Shown here: in pieces, positions 9,294 to 17,681 of the stretch
Layout: the number at the start of each line of letters is the position of its first letter
Position numbering within the stretch: the first letter of the stretch is position 1
IMG/VR virus record: IMGVR_UViG_3300017964_000029
Location: 1-42,694 of that record
Direction: 5' to 3' (one strand)
Origin: a virus
DNA length: 42,694 nucleotides
Notes under the pieces: generated by a model
What the model saw: the letters and a program-made list of their open reading frames with translations, nothing else
Told to the model about the DNA's origin: nothing
The model's database searches: none
Made by a program: the position numbers and the translations under genes

Positions 9294-9794
9294 ATGAAAA
9301 AAGCACTTATCGGTTATCAAGGCTGGGTATCCGAAATTAGAAACCCCGGCGAAGAGTATGAGATTTACAACGGCCCAGATGCGAATATGCAATGGGTTGA
9401 TGCACCTGATGAAATCACACTAGATTGGACATTAGAATGGTCTCCGTCTAGACAAGAGATGATTTGGGTTGAAAGAGATATGCCTTATTCACCAAATGCT
9501 AACGAAGTAGCAAGAAAAGTTGCATACGGTGAAGTTGGCGCTCAATTAGGTATGATTTATGACGAGCTAAAAGCAACAGGAAACATTTCGATTAATGGTC
9601 CTTGGGCTACACACATTACAAATGTAAAAGCTCTAATTGATAAACCACTACCACCAGAACCACCAATGACACTTGAAGAATTACAAGCGAAAGCTGCTGT
9701 CGAAGAACCTAGTGTAGATAAAGCAAATATGCCAGGTACTCCGGAAATTCCAGCATGGAGACGCTACAGAGGTTGGTGGGGCAACCAACAGTAA
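9294..9794 (+). CDS. Fibre-module protein of unknown function
   Basis: This 166-residue protein is Trp-rich and acidic (QWVDAPDEITLDWTLEW) with a central helical stretch (ARKVAYGEVGAQLGMIYDEL) and a proline-rich region (PLPPEPPMTLEELQAKAA) before a basic/aromatic end (WRRYRGWW). The segment 'AYGEVGAQL.MIYDEL...G......WA.HI..VK' resembles small proteins next to tail-fibre genes in marine T4-like phages and may be an assembly factor, but I cannot name it. It is the last gene before a strong terminator. Confidence 0.6.
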   Translation: MKKALIGYQGWVSEIRNPGEEYEIYNGPDANMQWVDAPDEITLDWTLEWSPSRQEMIWVERDMPYSPNANEVARKVAYGEVGAQLGMIYDELKATGNISINGPWATHITNVKALIDKPLPPEPPMTLEELQAKAAVEEPSVDKANMPGTPEIPAWRRYRGWWGNQQ

Positions 9795-9815
9795 TTACTC
9801 ACTCCCTATTACGGT

Positions 9816-9845
9816 AAAAAGGCACTTTCTTTAAGTGCCTTTTTT
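9816..9845 (+). terminator. Rho-independent terminator closing the fibre module
   Basis: The 8-bp stem AGGCACTT/AAGTGCCT with a 5-base loop (TCTTT) is followed by T6 and preceded by an A-run that extends the pairing. It separates the fibre genes from the accessory island. Confidence 0.85.
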
Positions 9846-9868
9846 ACTGATCACACCATAAAACTTCA

Positions 9869-9876
9869 GCTAAATA
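9869..9876 (+). promoter_or_regulatory. Late promoter GCTAAATA for the + strand island operon
   Basis: CTAAATA lies just after the terminator. A start near 9882 would give a leader of about 22 bases containing the ribosome site AAAGGA (9892-9897), six bases before the ATG at 9904. It appears to drive the whole overlapping operon to 18837. Confidence 0.5.
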
Positions 9877-9903
9877 ATATACGTACTTAATAAAGGATAT
9901 AAT

Positions 9904-11526
9904 ATGAAATATAAAACAGTTACCATTGTAGGCGGCGGATCTAGTGGTTGGATGACAGCGGCAGCACTTTCAAAACTTTGCCCACATCTAGATATAACAC
10001 TGGTAGAATCTCCGTTCGTAGGGCCAGTAGGTGTCGGAGAAAGCACACTTGGACACATTAATAAATTTTTACGCTTATTAGATTTAAAAGATGAAGATTG
10101 GATGGCAGCTTGTAATGCTACATACAAAAATTCTATTAGATTTACAAACTTTAGAGAAAAAGACGGTACATTTTTTGAATATCCTTTTAGTAACGGCTTA
10201 GACTTTACAGATAAACCTAATGGAATCAGTGATTGGATTTATCTTTCTGCACTTTATCCTAAAGAATTTGGTCCTGAATCTTTCGCTGAATTCTTTGCTA
10301 CTGGTAATACACTACTAGCAAAGTATAATAAACAAACTAGAAATGAAGATAAAATTATTAGACATTTTGATTTTAAGTACGACACAGCATATCATATGGA
10401 TGCTAGTTTGTTTGGTCAATATCTAAGAGATAATATTGCTTTGCCAAATGGCGTTAAACACATTAAAGCAGATATTCATTCTCACAAAAAAGATAACACA
10501 CATACATATATTCAACAAGTGTTTTGCGAAGATGGAACTATATTAGAATCAGATCTATGGATTGACTGTACTGGATTTAGATCTATAATGTTAGAAAATT
10601 GGATGGGATCTCACTTTATTCCTTTCAACAAACATCTAGCAAACGATAGAGCATGGGCAGTTAGAATTCCTTATACGGACAGAAAAACACAAATGCATAA
10701 TGTTACTGATTGTCATGCATTAGATAATGGCTGGGTTTGGACAATACCATTGTGGAATAGAATAGGAACTGGTTATGTTTTCTCTACTAGATTCACAACA
10801 GAAGAAGATGCTAAAAAAGAATTTATAGATTACCTTGCAAAATATCATAGTCCTGAAGTTGCTGAAAATGCTGAACCTTTTATGATTAAAATTAAACACG
10901 GTAAACGTCATAGAGCATGGAAAGGAAATGTTGTTGGTGTTGGATTAAGTTATGGCTTTGTAGAACCTCTTGAGTCTACTGGGTTATTGACAACACACGA
11001 AAACATTGTTAAACTAGTTGAAGCATTAAACAGAAGAGAAGGTTATGTAACACGTATGGAAAGAGAAGGCTTTAATATGGCTTGTGATTACGATGTTACT
11101 AAGTTTAGAGATTTTGTGTCACAACACTATGCATGGAGTATGCGTCAAGATACACCTTACTGGAATTGGTGTACAGAAATAAATGATTATGATCCTGAGA
11201 TGCAAGGAGAGTATTTACTTCGACACACACAGTATTCTCATATGATGGATGCAATTATGGGTAATAGTTCTTATGTATTAGATTATACCGGTAATATGTT
11301 TATTGCCGCAGGTATGGGAATTAGACCAATGGGAACTCCAGAACTAGTTTATAATACAGGCGATAGAATGGACCAAGAACTTCGCGAAGAACAAATTGGT
11401 TATACTAGACGCAGACATGAAGAATATAAACAATTCATAACAGATTATATTGCTCAGTTACCAACACATTATGAGTACCTAAAAGAAAATATATATGGCG
11501 GAAAAGACGAATACGATAGTGAGTAG
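9904..11526 (+). CDS. Flavin-dependent (tryptophan-type) halogenase 1
   Basis: This is a 540-residue enzyme of the FADH2-dependent halogenase family (PrnA, RebH, PyrH; a cyanophage relative, VirX1, has been described). Visible motifs: FAD-binding GGGSSG (residues 10-15), GVGEST (43-48), the lysine that carries the hypohalous acid/chloramine (K75, in TYKNSIRF), the hallmark WxWxIP (W277-V-W279-T-I281-P282), and GFVEPLEST (351-359). Expected reaction: FADH2, O2 and halide give hypohalous acid, which travels to the lysine and halogenates an aromatic substrate. Length fits the family. No flavin reductase is seen, so reduced flavin would come from the host. It opens the + strand operon. The substrate cannot be read from sequence. 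Confidence 0.93.
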   Translation: MKYKTVTIVGGGSSGWMTAAALSKLCPHLDITLVESPFVGPVGVGESTLGHINKFLRLLDLKDEDWMAACNATYKNSIRFTNFREKDGTFFEYPFSNGLDFTDKPNGISDWIYLSALYPKEFGPESFAEFFATGNTLLAKYNKQTRNEDKIIRHFDFKYDTAYHMDASLFGQYLRDNIALPNGVKHIKADIHSHKKDNTHTYIQQVFCEDGTILESDLWIDCTGFRSIMLENWMGSHFIPFNKHLANDRAWAVRIPYTDRKTQMHNVTDCHALDNGWVWTIPLWNRIGTGYVFSTRFTTEEDAKKEFIDYLAKYHSPEVAENAEPFMIKIKHGKRHRAWKGNVVGVGLSYGFVEPLESTGLLTTHENIVKLVEALNRREGYVTRMEREGFNMACDYDVTKFRDFVSQHYAWSMRQDTPYWNWCTEINDYDPEMQGEYLLRHTQYSHMMDAIMGNSSYVLDYTGNMFIAAGMGIRPMGTPELVYNTGDRMDQELREEQIGYTRRRHEEYKQFITDYIAQLPTHYEYLKENIYGGKDEYDSE

Positions 11527-11527
11527 T

Positions 11528-12310
11528 ATGCTTAACAAGATTAAAAATTGGTTTAATTTTGATAAGAAGCCTTATATAAGATTTTATTCTACATTTCCAG
11601 GTGTTATGGATTTATATCCTCCTATTAGAAGTGTAGAATTAAAGAGACCTTTTACCAAATCAGAAACTCCGCCAAATGTAAGACCAGTTAAGCAATGCCC
11701 GGGCATTTTAAAAATTGCTTCAACAGGATGGATTATTACGGCTCCAGCAGATTTTGTAATTCAAACTACTGGTGACGGAGCAAGTTTTAGTTGGAGAGAA
11801 CCAATTCAATTTGACAAAGGAATGCCTGGAACTGAATCTTATATTGCTTCACACGATTCGTCACAAACTGATCCTATTTTAGACAGTGCAGAAGATACAC
11901 TAAGAACAGTAATTAAAGTTGAAACTCCGTGGAGAGTTGAATGTAGTGATGACATTGTTTTTATGCAATTACCTGTAACATATAACAATGAAAGCAGATT
12001 CCAAGCAGCTATTGGAATATTAGATCCAAGATATTCACACGTTGTTAACGTGCAATTATTTTGGAAACAACTAAATGGAGAAACGTTAATTCGAGCAGGA
12101 ACTCCACTTTGCCAATACATACCAATCAAAAGAAAAGACTTGCAATATAATTCGTTTGATGTTAGTATTGAAAATGCAGATGAGTTAGATTACCAAAAAG
12201 AAAGAGCATATAACTTTGCAGCCAATTCTATATTTTTAGAAACGGACCAACTGTCTTCAAGACTGCAAAGAGCTTCTAAAATTCTAACTAAGTATAAACA
12301 CAGAGGATAA
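11528..12310 (+). CDS. DUF6065-like protein
   Basis: This is 260 residues from the ATG at 11528, one base after the halogenase stop; an in-frame ATG at 11495 would overlap the halogenase by 32 bases and is less likely. The segments CPGILKIASTGWIITAPADF, FRAAIG-like FQAAIGILDP, and GTPLCQYIPIKR resemble DUF6065, a family of unknown function with a conserved 'GW.i..P..F' and a late 'G.P.C...P'. There is no signal peptide or membrane segment. Being locked between a halogenase and oxygenases suggests a helper or a further enzyme of the same pathway. The family assignment is from memory of the pattern. Confidence 0.5.
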   Translation: MLNKIKNWFNFDKKPYIRFYSTFPGVMDLYPPIRSVELKRPFTKSETPPNVRPVKQCPGILKIASTGWIITAPADFVIQTTGDGASFSWREPIQFDKGMPGTESYIASHDSSQTDPILDSAEDTLRTVIKVETPWRVECSDDIVFMQLPVTYNNESRFQAAIGILDPRYSHVVNVQLFWKQLNGETLIRAGTPLCQYIPIKRKDLQYNSFDVSIENADELDYQKERAYNFAANSIFLETDQLSSRLQRASKILTKYKHRG

Positions 12311-12315
12311 TAACA

Positions 12316-12576
12316 ATGGAAAAAGTAAAAGGAAAACTGTTAGGTGCTATTGAGAATGTAAAAATTCAAAAAACAGCAGCAGAAGCAGAACTCGCAAAAC
12401 TAGAAGAAGATTTTGCAAACGTTAAATTGAATCCATACGGCATTACATCAATTGACTTTAGCAAAAGACAAGAACTGTCTCAAGATGTACTAAAGATGGA
12501 AGGTACAATGATGGGTATACAATTAGCTGTCGATTTGCTTGAGGAACAGGGTCAAAACGATGGAAGCAGTGAATAA
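12316..12576 (+). CDS. Small helical (coiled-coil) protein
   Basis: This 86-residue protein follows five bases after the previous stop; its ribosome site is the AGAGGA at the end of that gene. It is almost entirely charged helix with heptad-like spacing (AEAELAKLEEDFANVK, QLAVDLLEEQ) and no known motif. Its 3' end overlaps the next gene by 17 bases. I do not recognise it; a scaffold or oligomerisation helper is possible. Confidence 0.6.
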   Translation: MEKVKGKLLGAIENVKIQKTAAEAELAKLEEDFANVKLNPYGITSIDFSKRQELSQDVLKMEGTMMGIQLAVDLLEEQGQNDGSSE

Positions 12577-13141
12577 TGGCGGTGTTCATTTATTCTTGCC
12601 ATTCATTTACAAGTATAGTTACGAGTTTAATTACGAATCACTACGTCCAAGAATAGAAGAAGCAATATCACACGTTGATCAGAATTCTAGTTTAGAAGCA
12701 GGAGATGCAATATCTACTGTTTCTAATGATGAAATGTTGCAACCTCACACTTGGATGGAACTCTCCGACTTTCAAGCCTGGCTCGGGGATAGGTTAACAC
12801 AAATAAAAGACGACCATAACTTCTATGAAAGACAGTCTATGGTGCAAGGTTCTTGGTTTAATAGACACTTTAAAACAGGTTATACACTAGAACATCAACA
12901 TAACTTTGCTACTTGGGTAGCAAGTTGTTATGTTAAATGTCCTCCTAACTCCGGTAATATCGAATTTAGAGATCCTCTGGAATATCATAAAACCTCTTTT
13001 CCTATTATCGGAGAAAGGAACTATACCGAATTGCCTGTTGAAACTAATGATGTATTAATATTTCCTGGTTGGTTAAAGCATAGAGTACAGCCTAATAATA
13101 CCAACGAAGAAAGAATAGTAATGACGTTTAATATAAAATGA
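12560..13141 (+). CDS. Putative 2OG-Fe(II) oxygenase, PF13759-like
   Basis: This is 193 residues from the ATG at 12560; the frame opens earlier only with a TTG at 12539. Motifs: H112-x-H114 before a beta strand (EHQHNFATWVASCYVKCPPN), GNIEFRDP, then VLIFPGWLKH with the distal histidine H174 and R185 in ERIVMTFNI. This is the layout of the 2OG-FeII_Oxy_5 family, in which the second metal ligand position is often not Asp. Expected role: hydroxylation using O2 and 2-oxoglutarate, target unknown. It overlaps the upstream gene by 17 bases and the next by 4. Confidence 0.75.
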   Translation: MEAVNNGGVHLFLPFIYKYSYEFNYESLRPRIEEAISHVDQNSSLEAGDAISTVSNDEMLQPHTWMELSDFQAWLGDRLTQIKDDHNFYERQSMVQGSWFNRHFKTGYTLEHQHNFATWVASCYVKCPPNSGNIEFRDPLEYHKTSFPIIGERNYTELPVETNDVLIFPGWLKHRVQPNNTNEERIVMTFNIK

Positions 13142-13938
13142 TAGATTTTAAAGTTTGTAATCCTGACGCAAATAACTTTCATAAAGTTTTTAAATTTAAA
13201 AAACCTTACGAATTAAATGCTGAATACACAGACCTAGGTGACGGAATAGGGTTTTGGATTGCTGATCATCCTTTTAAAACAGAAGAAGGTTTTGAAACTT
13301 TTCAAGAGTTAATTAAATGTTTTCCTATTGTAAAAGATAATAATCATCCTGATAATTTTGATCCTAATCCTTTTGACACTGTACATCTTCCTAATTGGGT
13401 TTATCAAGATATATGTGTGTTAATTAGAGATTTCTATATTCAGCATTCTAATCCTGATATATTTGAACCACAGATACATGAATGGGGGAATGTTTATTAC
13501 AAAGATAGAGCACGACCTATTTCATGTTGGAGAATACCTCACGTTGATTACCCTGAAGGATTAGTTGCTAACCTTTGGTTTACAGATCACGATATTAAAG
13601 ATAGCAGTACAAAACTTTATAAGTATAATGGAGTATTAAAGGATAGTGTATATGATTTTCAAACAGATCAAACACATCCTATGTTTGAAAAATGGAGAGC
13701 AATGGCTGAAAAACCTTTTAGAGCACCGAGCTGGTTTAATATGAAAGACGAAGAATTAGCAGAATGGGGGTTTGAATATAAAGGACAAGCACCAAGTATT
13801 AAAGGTAAAATGACTATGTATCATGCTAATATTTGTCACAGTGCAGTGATTTCTGAAAACGTAGACTTTAGATGGAGTCATGCATTTGCATTTTCACATT
13901 TATCTCCACCTAAAACGTTTGGGGAGGTTATTAGATAA
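13138..13938 (+). CDS. Putative 2OG-Fe(II)-type oxygenase (DUF6445-like)
   Basis: This 266-residue protein starts with ATGA overlapping the previous stop. The C-terminal half has the double-stranded beta-helix signature: H135-x-D137 in RIPHVDYPEGLVANLWFTDH, then MYHANICHSAVIS with H234 and R245 in DFRWSHAFAFSH. The aligned His-x-Asp...His plus Arg matches the iron and 2-oxoglutarate ligands, although overall similarity to named families is weak. The N-terminal 120 residues are specific to this protein. DUF6445 is the nearest pattern I recall. Substrate unknown. Confidence 0.6.
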   Translation: MIDFKVCNPDANNFHKVFKFKKPYELNAEYTDLGDGIGFWIADHPFKTEEGFETFQELIKCFPIVKDNNHPDNFDPNPFDTVHLPNWVYQDICVLIRDFYIQHSNPDIFEPQIHEWGNVYYKDRARPISCWRIPHVDYPEGLVANLWFTDHDIKDSSTKLYKYNGVLKDSVYDFQTDQTHPMFEKWRAMAEKPFRAPSWFNMKDEELAEWGFEYKGQAPSIKGKMTMYHANICHSAVISENVDFRWSHAFAFSHLSPPKTFGEVIR

Positions 13939-14564
13939 TGTGGCACTTTGATCATTTCTTTCCTACTCCAGTATGGTGGACAACAACTAATATTGATACT
14001 GATAGTATTGAAAAACTTGTTTATAAATTATACGAACAAGATACAAAAGGTAGATATTTAAGTAATCAAGGCGGCTGGCAGTCAATGGATTTCCGTCCAG
14101 GAACTTATCCTGAAATGAAACCTTTAGAAGATTTAATATTAGAACAAGCGCAACGATGCATAATTGATTATGGTTATAATCAAGATGCAGGATTTATTGT
14201 AATTGAAAATCTTTGGGCCAATATTAATAAAAAAGGCGATACAAATAGTGTTCATATCCACGATAATTCTTTTATTAGTGGAGCCTTTTATGTTAAAGCA
14301 ACTCCAGACCAAGGTGGAATAATTTTTTATAAAGATTACAATGCAGATTTTATAGTTGCTTCGAGAGCACCGATTGAGCAACACACAGCAATAAGTGCAA
14401 GTGCAATAAGATATGAAGCAGAAACAGGAAAAATTTTAATATTCCCTGGAAACTTACCGCACGGTGTAGAAAGAAATAGTACCGACGAAGATAGAATTTC
14501 TATTTCTTGGAATGTTAAATATTTTAGGACAGATGATGACAGATATTTCCCAAAGAATTCTTAA
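13938..14564 (+). CDS. 2OG-Fe(II) oxygenase, PF13759/TIGR02466-like
   Basis: This 208-residue protein shares one base with the previous gene (TAATG). It is the clearest member here of the small oxygenase family usual in marine phages: FFPTPVW near the N-terminus, GGWQSMDF, NLWANINKKGDTNSVHIHDN with H106-x-H108, SGAFYVKATPDQGGIIFYKD, LIFPGNLPHGVERN with H175, and R186 in DEDRISISWNV. Length (about 200) is typical. Expected to hydroxylate a protein or small molecule using 2-oxoglutarate, O2 and Fe(II). Confidence 0.85.
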   Translation: MWHFDHFFPTPVWWTTTNIDTDSIEKLVYKLYEQDTKGRYLSNQGGWQSMDFRPGTYPEMKPLEDLILEQAQRCIIDYGYNQDAGFIVIENLWANINKKGDTNSVHIHDNSFISGAFYVKATPDQGGIIFYKDYNADFIVASRAPIEQHTAISASAIRYEAETGKILIFPGNLPHGVERNSTDEDRISISWNVKYFRTDDDRYFPKNS

Positions 14565-15252
14565 AGAAACAGATTTAATGATCAATGATGCTCCGCATTA
14601 TTGGGAAAATCTTATTTCTGATCCTAGTGTATATTGTACATGGGACGATGTTGAATGGACTATGAATAATTCAGCACAGTATAATTTTGAAGTTATTGAT
14701 CCTACAGGTACTAAAATAGAAGTACCAGCATACAATAAATCGTGGATATGGAATAGGCCTGTTCAAGATAAACAATTTTTATTTGACAAACTACACGAAG
14801 GTTGCGGTTTAATTAATTTAGATTATGCATTCTATAGTAAAAAAACTATGGAACTTCTTGCAATGTTTGAAAGTATGTACAGTGTAAATTCAGCTATTCA
14901 TGTTTACTTTGGTTTACAAGATGCAAAAAGTTTTAATATACATGAAGACTATCCTGCTAATTTTATTATTCAAGTTGAAGGCGAAACACACTGGAAAATT
15001 TTTAATAATAGAATAACTTATATGCATAGAACTGGTTTGCTAAACAATAAACTTAAAGAAGATGATTTAGAACTAGCAATAGACGTTACACTTAAACCAG
15101 GAGACGTTTTATATATTCCTTCAAGAATGTATCATTGTGCATATCCTAAAGGAAAGCGATTGTCTATGAGTATTCCTTGTTGGCAGAAACTTCCAACTGA
15201 AGATGCAACAGGAAGTATTGATAGAAATTTTTATAGGATACAACATGACTGA
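14536..15252 (+). CDS. JmjC/cupin-type 2OG oxygenase
   Basis: This is 238 residues from ATG 14536, with the ribosome site TTTAGGA ending eight bases before it; ATG 14533 is also possible, and 14512 would overlap the upstream gene by over 50 bases. The JmjC core reads FNIHEDYPANFIIQVEGETH with H136-x-D138, then LKPGDVLYIPSRMYHCAYP with the distal H200. This resembles the Cupin_4/Cupin_8 group, whose cellular members hydroxylate His or Arg on ribosomal proteins. It is a different oxygenase branch from its neighbours, which points to several target chemistries. Confidence 0.8.
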   Translation: MTDISQRILKETDLMINDAPHYWENLISDPSVYCTWDDVEWTMNNSAQYNFEVIDPTGTKIEVPAYNKSWIWNRPVQDKQFLFDKLHEGCGLINLDYAFYSKKTMELLAMFESMYSVNSAIHVYFGLQDAKSFNIHEDYPANFIIQVEGETHWKIFNNRITYMHRTGLLNNKLKEDDLELAIDVTLKPGDVLYIPSRMYHCAYPKGKRLSMSIPCWQKLPTEDATGSIDRNFYRIQHD

Positions 15253-15850
15253 TTTTGAACCAATTGAAATATATGATGTAATTGATTACAATTACTCTAT
15301 GGAAATTTTAAATAAAGTTACTAATATTGAGTTTGACTGGCATTTTATGAACGATACTACATATGAAGATCGTTTAGATCAAGATCCAAGACATTCAACA
15401 CCTAGTTTTGCTCATTTAATATATCATCCTAATAATCAACATAATCCTCACTTAGATTTTTTTATGCCATTGTTAAATGCAACTTGTGAAAAAGCAGGAT
15501 TAGAATTACATACATTACTTAGAATGAGATTAGGATTTTTGTTAAACACAAAGTATAGTTTCCCTCATTTACCTTATGAATATAATACTCCGCATAGAGA
15601 TTATGAACAGGAACATTTTACAGCGTGTTATTATGTTAATTCAAGCGATGGTGATACTGTAATTTTTCACGAGAAAGATCAACCTTTATTAACAGGACAA
15701 AAGTATCATCGTAAATTTAAAAGCGAGCCTCTTCAAGGAAAAGTTCTTGTATTCAATGGTTGGCACTTTCATGCAAGTACTTGTCCTAAGATGCATAACC
15801 AAAGAATTGTACTTACTATGAATTTTACAGCAGGTCAAAAGAATGGATAA
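15245..15850 (+). CDS. 2OG-Fe(II) oxygenase (HxD...H...R)
   Basis: This is 201 residues from ATG 15245, which overlaps the previous stop by 8 bases (an in-frame ATG at 15203 is an unlikely longer start). Core: PHRDYEQEHFTACYYVNSSD with H117-x-D119, GDTVIFHE, GKVLVFNGWHFHAST with H176, and R187 in QRIVLTMNF. All three iron ligands and the 2OG-binding arginine are present. It is a clear paralogue of the gene at 17061 (shared YYVN.SDGDTVIF and MNF/MNL ends), so one arose by duplication inside the operon. Confidence 0.85.
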   Translation: MTDFEPIEIYDVIDYNYSMEILNKVTNIEFDWHFMNDTTYEDRLDQDPRHSTPSFAHLIYHPNNQHNPHLDFFMPLLNATCEKAGLELHTLLRMRLGFLLNTKYSFPHLPYEYNTPHRDYEQEHFTACYYVNSSDGDTVIFHEKDQPLLTGQKYHRKFKSEPLQGKVLVFNGWHFHASTCPKMHNQRIVLTMNFTAGQKNG

Positions 15851-16550
15851 CGATTATATTAATAGTTTGATAGAAAGCGATAAGGCTTCTAGTCAGTATA
15901 TCTCTAATAATCAAATTAAAGATAGAAATCTGTATCCTTACTTTCCAACAACTATTATAGATAACTTCTACGACGAGCCAGATCTATGGAGAGAATTTGC
16001 ACTAGATCAAGAATTTTTTAAAGGAAAGCGAGGTAGTTGGCCGGGTCTTAGAACTAAGTTATTTCATGAAAATAATTTACCGTTGTTTGAAATGTTCGGA
16101 AAAAAATTACTTTTCTGGATTAGAGATTATGGTTATAGATCTTTCTCTGAATTTCAAACAGCATTCCACATGGTAGATGAAACATATGGAAGAGGTTGGG
16201 TACACGACGATGATCCAAAACTTAATATTGCAGGAGTAATTTATCTTAACAAAGAAGCTCCACTAGGAAGTGGAACTGTTGTGTATGAAGATAAAGATAA
16301 TCTAAATTTAGATGAATATGCAGACAAGTTTATGAAAGATGTATTATCTGATACTGAAGAAGAAAGAAAACCATATCAAAAATACAGAGAAGAACAAACA
16401 AAACTTTTTAAAAAAACAGTAACTATGGAGAGTGTCTACAATAGATGTATAATGTTTGACACACGAGCATGGCACAGTGCAGAAGAATTTTTTGGGAACA
16501 GTAAAGACACTAACCGATTAACACAAGTGTTTTTTGTTAAAGCAATATGA
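15843..16550 (+). CDS. 2OG-Fe(II)-type oxygenase, DUF6445-like
   Basis: This 235-residue protein overlaps the previous gene by 8 bases. It starts with a 30-residue extension, then IIDNFYDEPDLWREFAL, a pattern of DUF6445-type proteins. Iron-site motif: GWVHDDDPKLNIAGVIYLN with H121-x-D123; GSGTVVYED; RCIMFDTRAWHSAEEFFG with H211; R225 in NRLTQVFFV. The ligand set is intact. The following gene is a shortened paralogue. Target unknown. Confidence 0.7.
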   Translation: MDNDYINSLIESDKASSQYISNNQIKDRNLYPYFPTTIIDNFYDEPDLWREFALDQEFFKGKRGSWPGLRTKLFHENNLPLFEMFGKKLLFWIRDYGYRSFSEFQTAFHMVDETYGRGWVHDDDPKLNIAGVIYLNKEAPLGSGTVVYEDKDNLNLDEYADKFMKDVLSDTEEERKPYQKYREEQTKLFKKTVTMESVYNRCIMFDTRAWHSAEEFFGNSKDTNRLTQVFFVKAI

Positions 16551-17068
16551 TCAAAGACGTTAAACAACCTGTAAAAGTTATAGATGACTTTTTTGAAGCA
16601 CCTACACTTGTTAGACACAGTGCTTTAAAATTAGATTATTTAGAACAAGATAATGATGCGTATTACGGATTGCGTTCAAAAACTCTTGACGAAATAAACT
16701 TTAATTTGTTTGATACAATTCTTGCAAAACTAATAGTTCATGTGCCTAACAAATATAGATTTAATTTTGTGCATTGTGATTTTAATTTAGTTGATAGTAA
16801 ACATACATCAGAAATAGTTGAATTAAATAGAATGTACAATATAGCAGGAACAATATTTTTAAATCCTAATCCTCCTGAAAATTCAGGAATAACATTCTAT
16901 AGTAAAGTATCAAATGCTATTGTTCCTTCTATTAAAGTAGAAAATGTGTTTAATAGATGTGTTATATTTGAACCTGAAAAACCTCATAAGATTGAAAAAT
17001 TTTACGGAGAAACTAAAGAAGATAGTAGTTTGTTTATAAACTTCTATGGAGTAGCAGTACATGACTAA
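16547..17068 (+). CDS. Degenerate paralogue of the upstream oxygenase
   Basis: This is 173 residues overlapping the upstream gene by 4 bases (ATGA). It aligns with that gene over VIDDFFEAPTLVRHSAL, MYNIAGTIFLNPNPP, FNRCVIFEPEKPHKIEKFYG. Where the upstream enzyme has H121-x-D123 this one has V91-x-L93, and R225 is replaced by S161; only the distal histidine (H147) remains. An HxD (H76-C-D78) exists but about 15 residues too early in the alignment. It is therefore probably not an active iron oxygenase, yet the frame is intact, so it may be a partner or regulatory subunit. Confidence 0.65.
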   Translation: MIKDVKQPVKVIDDFFEAPTLVRHSALKLDYLEQDNDAYYGLRSKTLDEINFNLFDTILAKLIVHVPNKYRFNFVHCDFNLVDSKHTSEIVELNRMYNIAGTIFLNPNPPENSGITFYSKVSNAIVPSIKVENVFNRCVIFEPEKPHKIEKFYGETKEDSSLFINFYGVAVHD

Positions 17069-17681
17069 TGATATAATTGTAATTGATAATATTATACCTA
17101 AAGACTATCAAGACCACATTTTAAATTTAATGACTGGTTGGGATTTTGGTTGGGTATTCAATCAATCAATGGTATCAGGCGATGAAGATTTTCAAACACA
17201 AGAAGACAATCATGCAGGGTTTAATCATTTTTTCTATGAACATAATGAACCTAAAAGTATGCATTTCAATGTAATGTATCCTTTAGTGTTAAGTATCACA
17301 AGTCAAGCCAATGTTTCTTTTAATCAGTTAATTAGAATGCGAGCAAACTTAACATTACCTAACAAAGTAAGTAAATTAGACTGGCATATGCCGCATATAG
17401 ATAGTTTTTTTGAACACTGGAATGCAATATATTATGTCAATGATAGCGATGGCGACACTGTTATTTTTAACGAAACCAACGACACATACAGTAGCGGTCA
17501 AGATGATATTATTAGAATAAAAGAAAATAATTTTACAGTTAAGCAAAGAGTAACACCTAAAAAAGGAAGAATACTAATATTTCCTGGAAAGTATTATCAT
17601 AGTTCTTCATGGGCAAGAAATTCTAAATTTAGAATGGTGATTAACATGAATTTGAGAAACATATGGAATACAAACTCATAA
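17061..17681 (+). CDS. 2OG-Fe(II) oxygenase (HxD...H...R)
   Basis: This 206-residue protein overlaps the gene before it by 8 bases. Core: WHMPHIDSFFEHWNAIYYVN with H112-x-D114, SDGDTVIFNE, GRILIFPGKYYHSSSWA with H180, and R191 in FRMVINMNL. It is a paralogue of the gene at 15245, including the early segment LNLMTGWDFGWVF compared with VTNIEFDWHFM there, but with a different lid between the strands (DTYSSGQDDIIRIKENNFTV). All catalytic ligands are kept. Confidence 0.85.
   Translation: MTNDIIVIDNIIPKDYQDHILNLMTGWDFGWVFNQSMVSGDEDFQTQEDNHAGFNHFFYEHNEPKSMHFNVMYPLVLSITSQANVSFNQLIRMRANLTLPNKVSKLDWHMPHIDSFFEHWNAIYYVNDSDGDTVIFNETNDTYSSGQDDIIRIKENNFTVKQRVTPKKGRILIFPGKYYHSSSWARNSKFRMVINMNLRNIWNTNS

Noticed and set aside
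11495-11527. Longer start for the DUF6065-like gene
   Set aside because: It would overlap the halogenase by 32 bases; the ATG at 11528 directly after the stop fits the compact operon and begins a natural N-terminus.
14512-14535. Upstream ATG for the JmjC-type gene
   Set aside because: It would overlap the previous gene by over 50 bases, and the ribosome site TTTAGGA points to 14533/14536.
15203-15244. Upstream ATG for the oxygenase at 15245
   Set aside because: The extra residues do not align with the paralogue at 17061, whose start matches 15245.
16772-16780. H-C-D in the degenerate oxygenase as an active iron motif
   Set aside because: In alignment with the upstream paralogue it sits about 15 residues before the true HxD position; noted as the main doubt.
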